Source: CAVPDE01 sp964580575
GTDB lineage: Bacteria > Desulfobacterota > DSM-4660 > Desulfatiglandales > HGW-15
NCBI GenBank assembly: GCA_964580575.1
Contig: CAZOLJ010000014.1
Span: 1-64,000 of the forward strand
DNA length: 64,000 nt
Direction: 5' to 3'
Shown here: positions 15,210 to 23,511 of the stretch, piece by piece
Layout: each line of letters opens with the position of its first letter
Numbering within the stretch: the first letter of the stretch is position 1
The notes under the pieces: model-generated
Database searches by the model: none
Told to the model about the DNA's origin: nothing
The model's input: the letters and a program-made list of their open reading frames with translations, nothing else
Translations under genes and position numbers: made by a program

Positions 15210-16484
15210 ATGAAGAATCTAAGAAAAAAGCTGGCCATTTCACGGAAACGTTTGGATGAAATCAACCAGCTGCTGGCCGACCCCAAGAACCCACTGGTCA
15301 ACGGGTTATTGGAAATCGTCAAGCGCTACGGCGGTCCGGAAAAGATCAATCGCCAGGCGGACGGAGCACGGCAATTGGATCATCTTGTGCAGCGGCTCCA
15401 GCAGCAAAACTCACCCTATGTGGCCGACCTGAAGTGGTTGCAGGAGCAGGTCGATCAAAAACGCTTCGTCAGTTTAAAAGATTACCGCCAGCGCTTGCTG
15501 GGCCCCAGCGCAGCCGTCACCAAGATCAACAAAAAGAATGCTGTGACCATGGAAGTCAGCGCGCTGCAATATTTCCCCTGGGTGATCACGGAAGCCCGCC
15601 GGGCCATTGAAAAGAGTGAACTCATGCCGGGCCGTTTTATCCGGGTGCGCAACATGGCCGAGCAGATAGAAGATCAGGGGGACACACTGGCAGTGGCGGC
15701 GGCCATGCAAATCTTGGGTGCCTCCTATGTGGAGACCCTGGACACCAAAGGCATTGACGGCTCCAATATCCATCTCTGCGGTCCGGAAACGATCACCGGG
15801 TATTTCGGCGGCATCGGTCAGCCCAACCACTATCCCTTGAAATGGGTGGATGAATATCTCAAGTATTACACGACCTACGGCATCCGCCAGGTGCTGAACA
15901 TCAATTCCGGGACTATACTGGCGGCCTATATGCTGCACAAACTGGGAGTCGACAACGAATTCAAGATTTCGGTCTATGTGGGCAATGACAATCCGTTTTC
16001 GATCTTGTGGACCTTGATGACGGCCAAACTGTTCTCACGCCCCAGCGGGGCCACTTCCCTGATCGGTTTTAACCTCTCCAACTCGGTCAATAACGAAACC
16101 ATCCGCCAGGCTGCCTATGTGCGCCGCAGACTGGGATTGGAAGCCATCGTACGCTTCGAGCACCACATCACCGAAGCGTGCAAATCCATTGTGAAGCAAC
16201 CCTATAACCGCAGGGAGGAACTGGTGGAAATCGCCAAAGAAGTCCCGAACATCGCGGCCAAACATGAAGGCGGCGACCCGGAAGCCGAGCAGTGTCTGGA
16301 CCATCCCTCGGATATCCTGGATTATTTCATGCCTAAAGCCGATGTGTTAAGAAACGGGCTTATGGAAAACTTCGAGCGCAATTACATTGAAAAACATGTA
16401 TCGCTCAATAAGACGGCCGATGCCCTGATCCGGGCGGGCATTGACGTCGTCGTGGCCAAGAACGCACATTACAAGCGATCGTAG
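15210..16484 (+). CDS. Conserved-looking protein of unknown function
   Basis: 424 aa with an excellent ribosome site 4-10 bases before the ATG. No signal peptide or membrane helix. An N-terminal helical part (about 1-105) is followed by an alternating alpha/beta region that looks like a barrel: TMEVSALQYFPWV, LAVAAAMQILGASYVETLD, IHLCGPETITGYFGGIG, IRQVLNINSGTILAAYMLHK, FKISVYVGNDNPFS, ATSLIGFNLSNSVNNET. It ends with a helical region (LNKTADALIRAGIDVVVAKN). The Gly- and Asn-rich loops at strand ends would suit a TIM-barrel-type enzyme binding a small ligand. I do not recognise the family and assign no reaction. The gene stands alone and its 3' end abuts a permease remnant on the other strand. 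Confidence 0.8.
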   Translation: MKNLRKKLAISRKRLDEINQLLADPKNPLVNGLLEIVKRYGGPEKINRQADGARQLDHLVQRLQQQNSPYVADLKWLQEQVDQKRFVSLKDYRQRLLGPSAAVTKINKKNAVTMEVSALQYFPWVITEARRAIEKSELMPGRFIRVRNMAEQIEDQGDTLAVAAAMQILGASYVETLDTKGIDGSNIHLCGPETITGYFGGIGQPNHYPLKWVDEYLKYYTTYGIRQVLNINSGTILAAYMLHKLGVDNEFKISVYVGNDNPFSILWTLMTAKLFSRPSGATSLIGFNLSNSVNNETIRQAAYVRRRLGLEAIVRFEHHITEACKSIVKQPYNRREELVEIAKEVPNIAAKHEGGDPEAEQCLDHPSDILDYFMPKADVLRNGLMENFERNYIEKHVSLNKTADALIRAGIDVVVAKNAHYKRS

Positions 16485-16889
16485 AGATGCCGATCCCGAT
16501 CTGGCCTCCCAGGCCGACACACAGCGCAGCACCCACAACCGGCGCCGGCACAAGGGAAAGCAGAGCCGCTGAATCATGCCTCCCTGGATGGTGGGAAGGC
16601 CTAGAGGGGCTACCAGGATGAAGGCCAGCATGAGCGCGGTGGACGGACCTTCGAGAAGCGGGTAGCGATGACCCCACACAGACTGAAGCCAAGTGAACAG
16701 CCCGGAGGTGAGCAGGGTCATTTGCAGGAAATACACTTTGTCCAGCGTGCCTGAAGGAAAAGATCCGACGCTGAGACTGGCCGCAATAATGAGCACGGGA
16801 AACATGATCATCGCCCACTGGAAGCCGTAGAGAAGCGCGTGCCGAATGGGCGGGTGATCATCAAGATTGTAAATGTAAGGGGGTTTCAT
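16485..16889 (-). pseudogene. Remnant of an NCS2-family nucleobase permease
   Basis: From the ATG at 16889 the frame reads MKPPYIYNLDDHPPIRHALL, then GFQWAMIMFPVLI, LLTSGLFTWLQSVWGHRYPL and LEGPSTALMLAF, the N-terminus of a uracil/xanthine-type permease. Near 16570 the homology shifts to another frame, which reads SLVPAPVVGAALCVGLGG, a later part of the same family. It then stops at the end of the neighbouring gene. Only about a quarter of a normal ~430-residue permease is left, with at least one frameshift, so this is a decaying fragment cut off at the 424-residue gene. Confidence 0.75.
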
Positions 16890-17077
16890 TGTGCGGTGAG
16901 ACCTTAGAGTTCTTGGCAAATCGGGCTCCGCGTCGACAAGAGCTATGGTGGCACGGGGAGAAGTGGGGAGGAGGGGTGGCACGGACAAGCTTTGCTTGTC
17001 CGTGGTAGGGCAGGCTGACTCAGACTTTAAAACTGGAAAAGGAAGAGTTATATTCTGACCATAAGAGGGAGAGAAAA

Positions 17078-17701
17078 ATGAAACAGGCACAAGGCATTGT
17101 CACGGCAATCCCTAAGGATGGAAAGGCGCAGGTCGCAATCCTGACCGATGACACTCTGCCCGGATGCTCGTCAAAAACAGAGCACTGCCACCACTGTTCG
17201 GAAGGAACATCCTCTTTGGTGATCAAGGTATCCAACAGGGCAGGGGCCGGGATAGGGGACAACGTATCGGTTCTCTTCAAGTCCGGGGCCGTGCTCAAGA
17301 GCGTCTTGATTCTCCTTGGAATTCCCATGATCGGGATTCTCGTGGGAGCGGTCTTGGGGAACTCCCTTTACGCAGACTCCAGGCTCACGCAGGGGGGTGC
17401 CTTCCTGGCCGGAGCGGTTTGCTTTGGCTTTGCCGTTCTCCTCGCCTTCATCATTTACAGACAGTTTTCAGAAGACATCCAACCTTACATCGATCAGGTG
17501 ATTGCGCTAAAACCTGCCACTCAGGGGACCATCGATCCTGTGTGCGGGATGGAGATGGATCCTGCGAGGGCTGCGGTAAAAATCGACTATGAGGGGAAAA
17601 CCTTCTTTTTCTGCCAAGCGGGCTGCCTGGAAGCCTTCATTCGAGAGCCTTCAAGGTATCTTGTCGCCGAAAGGGAGATACAAAGGTGCAGAGGCACATA
17701 A
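17078..17701 (+). CDS. RseC/MucC-family protein fused to a YHS domain
   Basis: 207 aa. The first ~145 residues follow the RseC plan: an N-terminal beta domain with a Cys/His cluster (PGCSSKTEHCHHCSEGTSS), then two membrane helices (VLILLGIPMIGILVGAVLG and FLAGAVCFGFAVLLAFIIY). The C-terminal ~50 residues are a YHS domain (IDPVCGMEMDP, YEGKTFFFCQAGCLEAF), a small metal-binding module found on copper ATPases and metal-handling proteins. RseC proteins act in sigma-E control or in electron transfer to SoxR and Rnf-type complexes. The added YHS domain suggests metal sensing or delivery at the membrane; that is inferred. Single gene, convergent with the histidine kinase. Confidence 0.85.
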   Translation: MKQAQGIVTAIPKDGKAQVAILTDDTLPGCSSKTEHCHHCSEGTSSLVIKVSNRAGAGIGDNVSVLFKSGAVLKSVLILLGIPMIGILVGAVLGNSLYADSRLTQGGAFLAGAVCFGFAVLLAFIIYRQFSEDIQPYIDQVIALKPATQGTIDPVCGMEMDPARAAVKIDYEGKTFFFCQAGCLEAFIREPSRYLVAEREIQRCRGT

Positions 17702-17814
17702 AAAAAGGGACAAAGGCACAAAGGAACAGAGGGACAAAGCAACACAGGGGAATGGTTTTTCTGCTTTGTGCCTCTTTGTCCCTGTGTGCCTGAGCTTTGT
17801 CGGCTTTAGCCGAC
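17693..17814. terminator. Inverted repeats between convergent genes
   Basis: An imperfect inverted repeat pairs 17693-17723 (AGGCACA...GGGACAAAGGCACAAAG) with 17762-17791 (CTTTGTGCCTCTTTGTCCCT). A second, perfect hairpin (GTCGGCTTTAGCCGAC, 17799-17814) overlaps the kinase stop codon. They probably end transcription from both sides. Confidence 0.55.
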
Positions 17815-18984
17815 AGGGATTACCTTATTTTTCGTCGGCACAGGCAGCTGGATGACACATTTTGTTCCCTGCTCAGGCACCCTTTCAAGATAAAGCTCTC
17901 CCATGTTTTTCTTTGCCGCAAGCTGGGCGATAGGCAGGCCGAACCCGGTCCCGTAAGGTTTTGAGGAGTAAAAGGGAACGAGGAGATTGTCCATGTCCTC
18001 CTGGTTTGGCGGTTTGCCGTTGTTGAAGATCTCGATTTCCACAAATCCAAGATCCTTTTCTTTCCCTCTCGAAGAAATCCTGATAAAGGGCTCTTCTGCG
18101 TCTGCCGCCTCGATACTGTTCTGCAACAAATAAAAAAACATGGTTCCAAGATCTTTCGCATCCCCCTGAACGTCAGGATACTCTGGATGAAGTTCTACGG
18201 CCATGGCCACGCGCTTGTGATCCCTAGCCTTTTCAAGGCTTTTGAGAGTCTCTGAGATGAGGATTTCCAGGGAGACTTCGGAAAGCACGGGTTCCTTTTG
18301 ATAGAGTTCGGAATAGGTCGCCGCATCTCTGACCATGGCTTCCAGACGCTCGTTTTCCTTGAGAATAGTCTCGTAGGTTTGATGGACCGGGCTGGCAGGA
18401 TCGACCTTTTTCTGGAGCCTCAGAATATTGCCTCCGATGACGGTCAAAGGATTCCTGACCTGATGCGAGATCCCTCTCACCACTTCCAGATCACATTGGG
18501 AGGTGGCAATCACATAGGCGTGGGTCTCAATGAGCACACAAAAGTCCACCACTTTGTCCAGCGTGGTGGTCACGCGGTGGAGGTCTGCTGCAGGCACTTT
18601 TTCCTTGGCTGTCTCGTGAAAGAACTGCCGCACAAAAGCATATCCAAGATTGATGAATCGCTTGTCGATGTTGAGTTCCACATGGCGGAGGCCGCTTCTC
18701 CAGAGAACTCCCAGGACCCTGGGGGTGACGGCTTGCGTGAAGATCAGTTCATACCACTGCTCCCAGAGCTTCTTGAGATGGGGGCCTCGCATTTCATGAT
18801 CCAGGATGATCCTGGTTTCTTTGATCTCCCAGAAATACCGGAAAAACTCCTCGGAGAAACGTTGTTTCTCTTTCAGAAAAATGCCCCGGTGTTTGACGAG
18901 ACTTTCCTGCTCCCGGTCTCCGAGACCGAGTTTCTCCTGAAACCAGTTCAGCCTTGCAAATGGAACGGGGGTGTCGAGTTTCAT
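17806..18984 (-). CDS. Histidine kinase with N-terminal globin-like sensor domain
   Basis: 392 aa, no membrane helix. Residues ~1-160 look like a protoglobin/globin-coupled-sensor fold (FSEEFFRYFWEIKETRIILD, VLWRSGLRHVELNIDKRFI), with His101 a candidate proximal haem ligand. The phosphoacceptor box is GISHQVRNPLTVIGG (His174). The ATPase domain has N-box FYLLQNSIEAAD, G1-type EIFNNGKPP and G2 GTGFGLPIAQ. It should be a soluble kinase sensing oxygen, NO or redox through haem. No response regulator gene is adjacent, so it is an orphan. Haem binding is inferred from fold-like features and would need checking. Confidence 0.8.
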   Translation of the reverse strand: MKLDTPVPFARLNWFQEKLGLGDREQESLVKHRGIFLKEKQRFSEEFFRYFWEIKETRIILDHEMRGPHLKKLWEQWYELIFTQAVTPRVLGVLWRSGLRHVELNIDKRFINLGYAFVRQFFHETAKEKVPAADLHRVTTTLDKVVDFCVLIETHAYVIATSQCDLEVVRGISHQVRNPLTVIGGNILRLQKKVDPASPVHQTYETILKENERLEAMVRDAATYSELYQKEPVLSEVSLEILISETLKSLEKARDHKRVAMAVELHPEYPDVQGDAKDLGTMFFYLLQNSIEAADAEEPFIRISSRGKEKDLGFVEIEIFNNGKPPNQEDMDNLLVPFYSSKPYGTGFGLPIAQLAAKKNMGELYLERVPEQGTKCVIQLPVPTKNKVIPVG

Positions 18985-19200
18985 TGTAACCGCTCATGGC
19001 CCGTTTCAAAGGGCCCCTACAAATGCATTTCACGGTAAAATAGTAGCGCGTCGGAGCATATCTCTGAGGGGGCGGCGTGTCAAGGCACGGGCAGAATAGA
19101 GGGATCCTTCTTTGAAGATGAGGGAAGGCCGATCTAGATTGCCGATCGAGAAGCGGTATGATAGCCTCACGACATCCTGTCTGAGGAGGTCTCTTCAATA

Positions 19201-19989
19201 ATGGCGTCTAAAAAGCACGTCTCGCCTTCGGAGTTGCGGGGTCTCATTCGGCAAAGGAAGTGGACCAAGCCGACCACGGGACTTGTGCCTGGATTTGTTC
19301 AGGCCAACCTGGTGATCCTTCCCGAGGAGCAGGCCTTCCATTTCCTGCTGTTCTGTGTGCGAAACCCGAAGCCCTGCCCGATTCTCGACGTTCTGGAACC
19401 CGGCCAGGTCGAACCCTCGATTGCGAGGGGTGCGGATCTTCGCACCGATTTGCCGAAATACAGGATCTACGAAAAAGGGGTGCTCCAGAAAGAGGTCGAA
19501 GAGGTGAGGGATTATTTTCATGAAGGCATGGTGAGCTTTCTCCTGGGGTGCAGCTTCTCCTTTGAAAGCGCCATGCTCGCTTCAGGCCTTCCCATCAGGA
19601 ATATCGAGGAAGGAAAGAATGTCTCCATGTATATCACCAACAGGACCTGTGCGCCCGCCGGGCCTTTTACATCCCCTCTGGTGGTCAGCATGCGGCCTCT
19701 CACCCCTCAACAGGCTGTGCGGGCGACCCAGGTGACGACCCGGTTCCATCTCACTCACGGCGCGCCCGTTCATCTCGGGGCTCCCGAGAAAATAGGAATC
19801 AAGGATCTGAATCGTCCCGAGTTCGGAGACCCGGTCACCATCCGGCAGGATGAGATCCCGGTGTTCTGGGCCTGCGGCGTGACCTCGGCTCTGGCCGCCA
19901 CCTCGGCGCGGCTTCCTCTTGTGATCACGCATGCGCCGGGCCACATGTTTGTTTCCGATCTAAAAGACGAAGACCTGACGATCCTTTGA
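19201..19989 (+). CDS. YcsI-like DUF1445 putative hydro-lyase / D-glutamate cyclase family
   Basis: 262 aa with ribosome site GAGGAGG before the ATG. Family features: an early Lys/Pro/Thr segment ending in GFVQANLVILP, a central FLLGCSFSFESAMLASGLPIRNIEEGKNV, MYITNRTCAPAGPF, RPLTPQQAVRATQVTTRF and a C-terminal VFWACGVTSALAA with THAPGHMFVSD. This is the full length of the family. Members act on D-glutamate to form 5-oxo-D-proline, and in Bacillus the gene sits next to the 5-oxoprolinase genes. Here pxpABC are 10 kb away at 29740-32235, with a Liv-type transporter between them. No operon partner is directly adjacent. Confidence 0.85.
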   Translation: MASKKHVSPSELRGLIRQRKWTKPTTGLVPGFVQANLVILPEEQAFHFLLFCVRNPKPCPILDVLEPGQVEPSIARGADLRTDLPKYRIYEKGVLQKEVEEVRDYFHEGMVSFLLGCSFSFESAMLASGLPIRNIEEGKNVSMYITNRTCAPAGPFTSPLVVSMRPLTPQQAVRATQVTTRFHLTHGAPVHLGAPEKIGIKDLNRPEFGDPVTIRQDEIPVFWACGVTSALAATSARLPLVITHAPGHMFVSDLKDEDLTIL

Positions 19990-20064
19990 TGAGCGGCAAG
20001 CAGTCGATCTGCTCTTCACGTGTGCCCTACGAACGCATTTTCATGGCAAGAAGCCTTCATGGTC

Positions 20065-20134
20065 GTCACCCCCGCGGAGGCGGGAGTCCAGAACTTCTTC
20101 AATCTCCTGGATTCCCGTCTTCACGGGAATGACG
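20065..20134. repeat. Dispersed inverted repeat (GGGA..TCCAG family)
   Basis: GTCACCCCCGCGGAGGCGGG...CCAG pairs with CCTGGATTCCCGTCTTCACG...GACG. A related copy is at 32315-32385. These are typical intergenic repeats and carry no gene. Confidence 0.7.
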
Positions 20135-20174
20135 GGAAAGGGCGTTTCCCGATTTTTCACGGACGCATCAAGTC

Positions 20175-20203
20175 TTGACTTGAGCAAGGGTTTACTCTAT
20201 ATT
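20175..20203 (+). promoter_or_regulatory. Strong candidate promoter of the Liv-type operon
   Basis: TTGACT (20175-20180) and TATATT (20198-20203) are 17 bases apart, about 75 bases upstream of the binding-protein start. Confidence 0.65.
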
Positions 20204-20285
20204 TCCAGCCACTCGCAATTAATTCCCATCTTTGACAAGCATGTCTTCATTACAAACCCTTTGGCCCTTAGATGGAGGTGAAATC

Positions 20286-21599
20286 ATGAAAGGAATAATG
20301 AGACTGGGGAGCATTGTTCTTGGGTTTCTCGCAATCACTTCGTTACTGGTTCCGGCCGTTGTTCAAGCGGCTGAGCCCATCAAAATCGGTGTGATTTATC
20401 CTCTCACAGGCGGTGCAGCAGCGGAGGGTCGCGAGCTGCGGGCGGGCGCTGAGCTTGCCCTCGAGATTGCCAACAAAGCGTATCCCAACATCTCGATGAA
20501 CATGGCGAAGAACACGGGGATCAAGAGCCTTGGAGGTGCGCCGATTGAGCTGATCTTCAAGGATCACGAAGGCAACCCCACGCTGGGTGCGGACCTGGCC
20601 AAGAAGCTGATCCTCGATGACAAGGTGGTGGGGATCCTGGGCTGTTACCACAGTGCCGTGACCAAAACCGTGAGCGCGGTTTGCGAGCAGTACGGCGTAC
20701 CCATGATCAACGACTCCTCTACCTCCCCCGGTCTCACCAAGCAGGGCTTCAAATGGTTCTGGCGAACCACCCCTCACGATGTGACGTTCACGAAGGACCT
20801 CTTCGAATTCCTGAAGGGCTTGACAGAAGGCAAGGCCAAGGGAGTGAAAGCGGTCAAGAAGGCAGATATCGATGATCTCGCCACGGCCTGCGAAAAAACC
20901 GAGTGGGGCTCCAATGTTTCCGAAGTGATCGAAACAATGGCGAAAACCTACGGTTTCAAAGTGAAAAAGTCGATTCTTTACGCAGCCAAGTCCACAGACC
21001 TTTCCAGTGAGGTGGGTTCCCTGAAGGCCGTGAAACCCGACGCCATGCTCTTTGCCTCCTACGCGTCGGACGCGATCCTCATGATGAAAACCCTGAAGGC
21101 ACAGAAGGCTCAGCCAAAACTCATCTGGGGACAGAACGCCGGTTTCGAGGCTCCTGAATTCAGAGACACCTTGAGGGATGACATCGTGGGCGTTTTGACG
21201 CGAACCGTGTTCCTTCCCAAAGTCGCGCAAGTCAAGAAGGTGGCCGGAGAGGTCAATGCCTTTTACAAGGAGAAGACAGGCAGGGACTTCAGCGGCGCCT
21301 CGGCAAGGGCATTCACGGGGCTTCAGACTTGGGTCGAGGTCCTGGAGAAAGCCGGCTCCACAAAGCCTGCCGACATCCAGAAAGCGTGCAACACGATCAA
21401 GATCGCGGGAGACCAGCTCATCGTGCCCTGGTCAGGGATCAAGTTCGCCACCACCGGCGAGGACCTCGGCCAGAATGAACTGGGCACAGGCATGATCGGC
21501 CAGTACCAGAAAGACAAAGACGGCAACATCACCTTGGAGATCGCCTACCCCTTTGACGTGGCCACAGCCAACCTGATTTATCCGTTGAAGGGGTTCTAG
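20286..21599 (+). CDS. Liv-type ABC transporter substrate-binding protein
   Basis: 437 aa from the ATG at 20286, which follows GGAGG at good spacing; upstream codons in frame lack a signal sequence. A type I signal peptide (IVLGFLAITSLLVPAVVQAA) is followed by a periplasmic-binding-protein type 1 fold: IKIGVIYPLTGGAAAEGREL, LILDDKVVGILGCYHSA, PMINDSSTSPGLT and a second lobe with KPDAMLFASYASDAILM. Family members bind branched-chain amino acids, amides, urea or aromatic acids, and the ligand cannot be read from sequence. It is first in a complete five-gene operon. The 5-oxoproline genes nearby make an amino-acid-like ligand possible. Confidence 0.93.
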   Translation: MKGIMRLGSIVLGFLAITSLLVPAVVQAAEPIKIGVIYPLTGGAAAEGRELRAGAELALEIANKAYPNISMNMAKNTGIKSLGGAPIELIFKDHEGNPTLGADLAKKLILDDKVVGILGCYHSAVTKTVSAVCEQYGVPMINDSSTSPGLTKQGFKWFWRTTPHDVTFTKDLFEFLKGLTEGKAKGVKAVKKADIDDLATACEKTEWGSNVSEVIETMAKTYGFKVKKSILYAAKSTDLSSEVGSLKAVKPDAMLFASYASDAILMMKTLKAQKAQPKLIWGQNAGFEAPEFRDTLRDDIVGVLTRTVFLPKVAQVKKVAGEVNAFYKEKTGRDFSGASARAFTGLQTWVEVLEKAGSTKPADIQKACNTIKIAGDQLIVPWSGIKFATTGEDLGQNELGTGMIGQYQKDKDGNITLEIAYPFDVATANLIYPLKGF

Positions 21600-21601
21600 T
21601 C

Positions 21602-22516
21602 TTGGAAATACTCTTAGGAGCCATCTCTTCGGGGCTGCTGCTGGGGATGGTCATTGCCTTGGTTGCCCTTGGGTTGACCATCATTTTCGGCGTCATGGAC
21701 ATTGTCAATTTCGCCCATGGCGAGTTCCTGATGATCGGCATGTACACGGGGCTGCTCACGGCCCAGTTTGCCGGAGTGGACCCCCTCTTCACCCTGCCCG
21801 TGGCAGCGGTCGTCGGGTTCCTTCTCGGAGTGCTGTGCTATTCCGGATTTGTCAAATTCCTTCTGCGGGGGCCCATGGTGGCGCAGCTCCTCGGGACCTT
21901 CGGCCTCATGCTCTTCCTGAGAAATCTGAGCCTCCTTATTTTCGGGTCGGAAGACCGAGCCCTTCACCACGGCATCCTGGTAGGCAGGAGTTTTGACGTG
22001 GGCATGGGGATCATCATCCCGGCCACGAAGCTTGCGGCTGCCGCTCTTTCCGTGGGTTCCTTCCTTGCCGTGTGGCTGCTCATGAACAGGACCAAGGTGG
22101 GAAAAGCCCTCACGGCCACGGCCCTCAACGGCCAGGGCGCCCGATACATGGGCATCCCCACCGAGCGCATGAACACCCTGGCGTGGGGCATCGGAGGCGC
22201 GACCGTGACGATCGCGGGCGCTCTGATCGTGAACTTCTGGTCCGTGAATCCCTTTGTGGGGCTTCTCTTCACCATGATCGCTTTTGCCGTGGTGGCCCTG
22301 GGCGGTTTCGGAAGTGTGCCCGGCGCTTTCTTCGCAGGCCTGGTAGTAGGACTCATCATGGAAATCCCGGGCATCTGGGATTTCTTCACGTACCTGACAG
22401 ACTCGGACTGGATGGGTCAGATTCCCATGACCTCCTTGAAGTACATGTGGATCTACGCCGCCTACTTCGTGATCATGGTGGTGCGGCCTCGGGGGCTCTT
22501 CGGGTGGAAGCAATAA
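21602..22516 (+). CDS. livH: Liv-type ABC permease (LivH family)
   Basis: 304 aa from a TTG start two bases after the binding-protein stop. It is hydrophobic throughout, with about eight helices. LivH motifs are visible: VALGLTIIFGVMDIVNFAHG near the N-terminus and FAVVALGGFGSVPGAFFAGL near the C-terminus, the segment that meets the ATPase. It forms the heterodimeric channel with the LivM protein encoded next. The N-terminal GxxxGxxxxL pattern (SGLLLGMVIALVALG) is as expected. Confidence 0.93.
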   Translation: MEILLGAISSGLLLGMVIALVALGLTIIFGVMDIVNFAHGEFLMIGMYTGLLTAQFAGVDPLFTLPVAAVVGFLLGVLCYSGFVKFLLRGPMVAQLLGTFGLMLFLRNLSLLIFGSEDRALHHGILVGRSFDVGMGIIIPATKLAAAALSVGSFLAVWLLMNRTKVGKALTATALNGQGARYMGIPTERMNTLAWGIGGATVTIAGALIVNFWSVNPFVGLLFTMIAFAVVALGGFGSVPGAFFAGLVVGLIMEIPGIWDFFTYLTDSDWMGQIPMTSLKYMWIYAAYFVIMVVRPRGLFGWKQ

Positions 22517-23511
22517 GGAACGCCTTTGATTTCTCCGATTTGCCCCGCATCGATCTCGTGATCGCAGGGTCTCTCGGCCTTTTGTTCATCGTGTTTCCTC
22601 TCTTCCCCCATTCTTCCTTCACCATGGCCACCCTGATCCAGTTCCTCATGTTTTCCATCTATGGGATGGGGTGGAACACCATCGGCGGGTACGGGGGGCA
22701 GGTGGATCTCGGGAAAGCCCAATACGTGGGCATCGGCGCTTACACCACGGCGGTGATGCTCATTCGGTGGGACATTCCCTTCTGGTTCTCCATGCCCGTA
22801 GGCATGGGGCTGTCGGTCCTGTGGTCCTTCATCATCGGCTACCCCCTCTTTCGCCTCAAAGGCCACTACTTCGCCATCGCCACCATTGCCACGTCCCTGG
22901 TGCTCAAGGACATCTTCGAGGTGTGGAACTTTGTTGGAGCGGCTCGCGGGCTCGGGATCTCCCCCATCAAGTACCAGCCGCCGGATTTCCTGAGGCTCAT
23001 CTTCAAGGAAGACGTCTACTACTACTATGTGATTCTTGCGTTTTTCTTCGTCGGCATCTTTTACCTCAACTGGTTTCGCAAGTCCCGGCTGGGCTTTCAG
23101 CTGCGCTGCATCAAGGACAACGAGGACGTGGCGCGATCCCTCGGGATCAATGTCCACTGGGCCAAGATCAAGACCTATGCGATTGCCACGGCTTTTGTGA
23201 GCGTCGTGGGCTCCTTCCACGCCTGCTACGTCAAGAACATCGAGCCTGAAGACACCATGAGTCTCGACATCTCCATCCTGATTGCCCTCATGGCCATGCT
23301 GGGCGGGGCCGGGTCGCTGTGGGGACCGATCATCGGCGCCGGAGTCCTGATCCCCTTGAAGAGCTATTTGAAGGAGTGGCTTGGCGCTGCGGCAGGACTG
23401 GTCGGTATCGACCTCATCCTCTATGCCCTCATCATCATGATCATCTCTGCCTTCGAACCCAGAGGGATCTGGGGCATCGTGGAGAAAGCGAGGAGGAGAA
23501 AGAGGAGATAA
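22504..23511 (+). CDS. livM: Liv-type ABC permease (LivM family)
   Basis: 335 aa from the GTG at 22504, overlapping the LivH stop by 13 bases; longer in-frame extensions run antigenic to real LivH codons and are not plausible. About nine helices. Family motifs are GWNTIGGYGGQVDLGKAQYV, the LivM-type SRLGFQLRCIKDNEDVARS loop after the middle helices, and LIALMAMLGGAGSLWGPIIGA. It pairs with LivH. The GTG start is chosen by overlap and by the match of the N-terminal helix to the family; the ribosome site is weak, as expected for coupled translation. Confidence 0.9.
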   Translation: MEAIRNAFDFSDLPRIDLVIAGSLGLLFIVFPLFPHSSFTMATLIQFLMFSIYGMGWNTIGGYGGQVDLGKAQYVGIGAYTTAVMLIRWDIPFWFSMPVGMGLSVLWSFIIGYPLFRLKGHYFAIATIATSLVLKDIFEVWNFVGAARGLGISPIKYQPPDFLRLIFKEDVYYYYVILAFFFVGIFYLNWFRKSRLGFQLRCIKDNEDVARSLGINVHWAKIKTYAIATAFVSVVGSFHACYVKNIEPEDTMSLDISILIALMAMLGGAGSLWGPIIGAGVLIPLKSYLKEWLGAAAGLVGIDLILYALIIMIISAFEPRGIWGIVEKARRRKRR

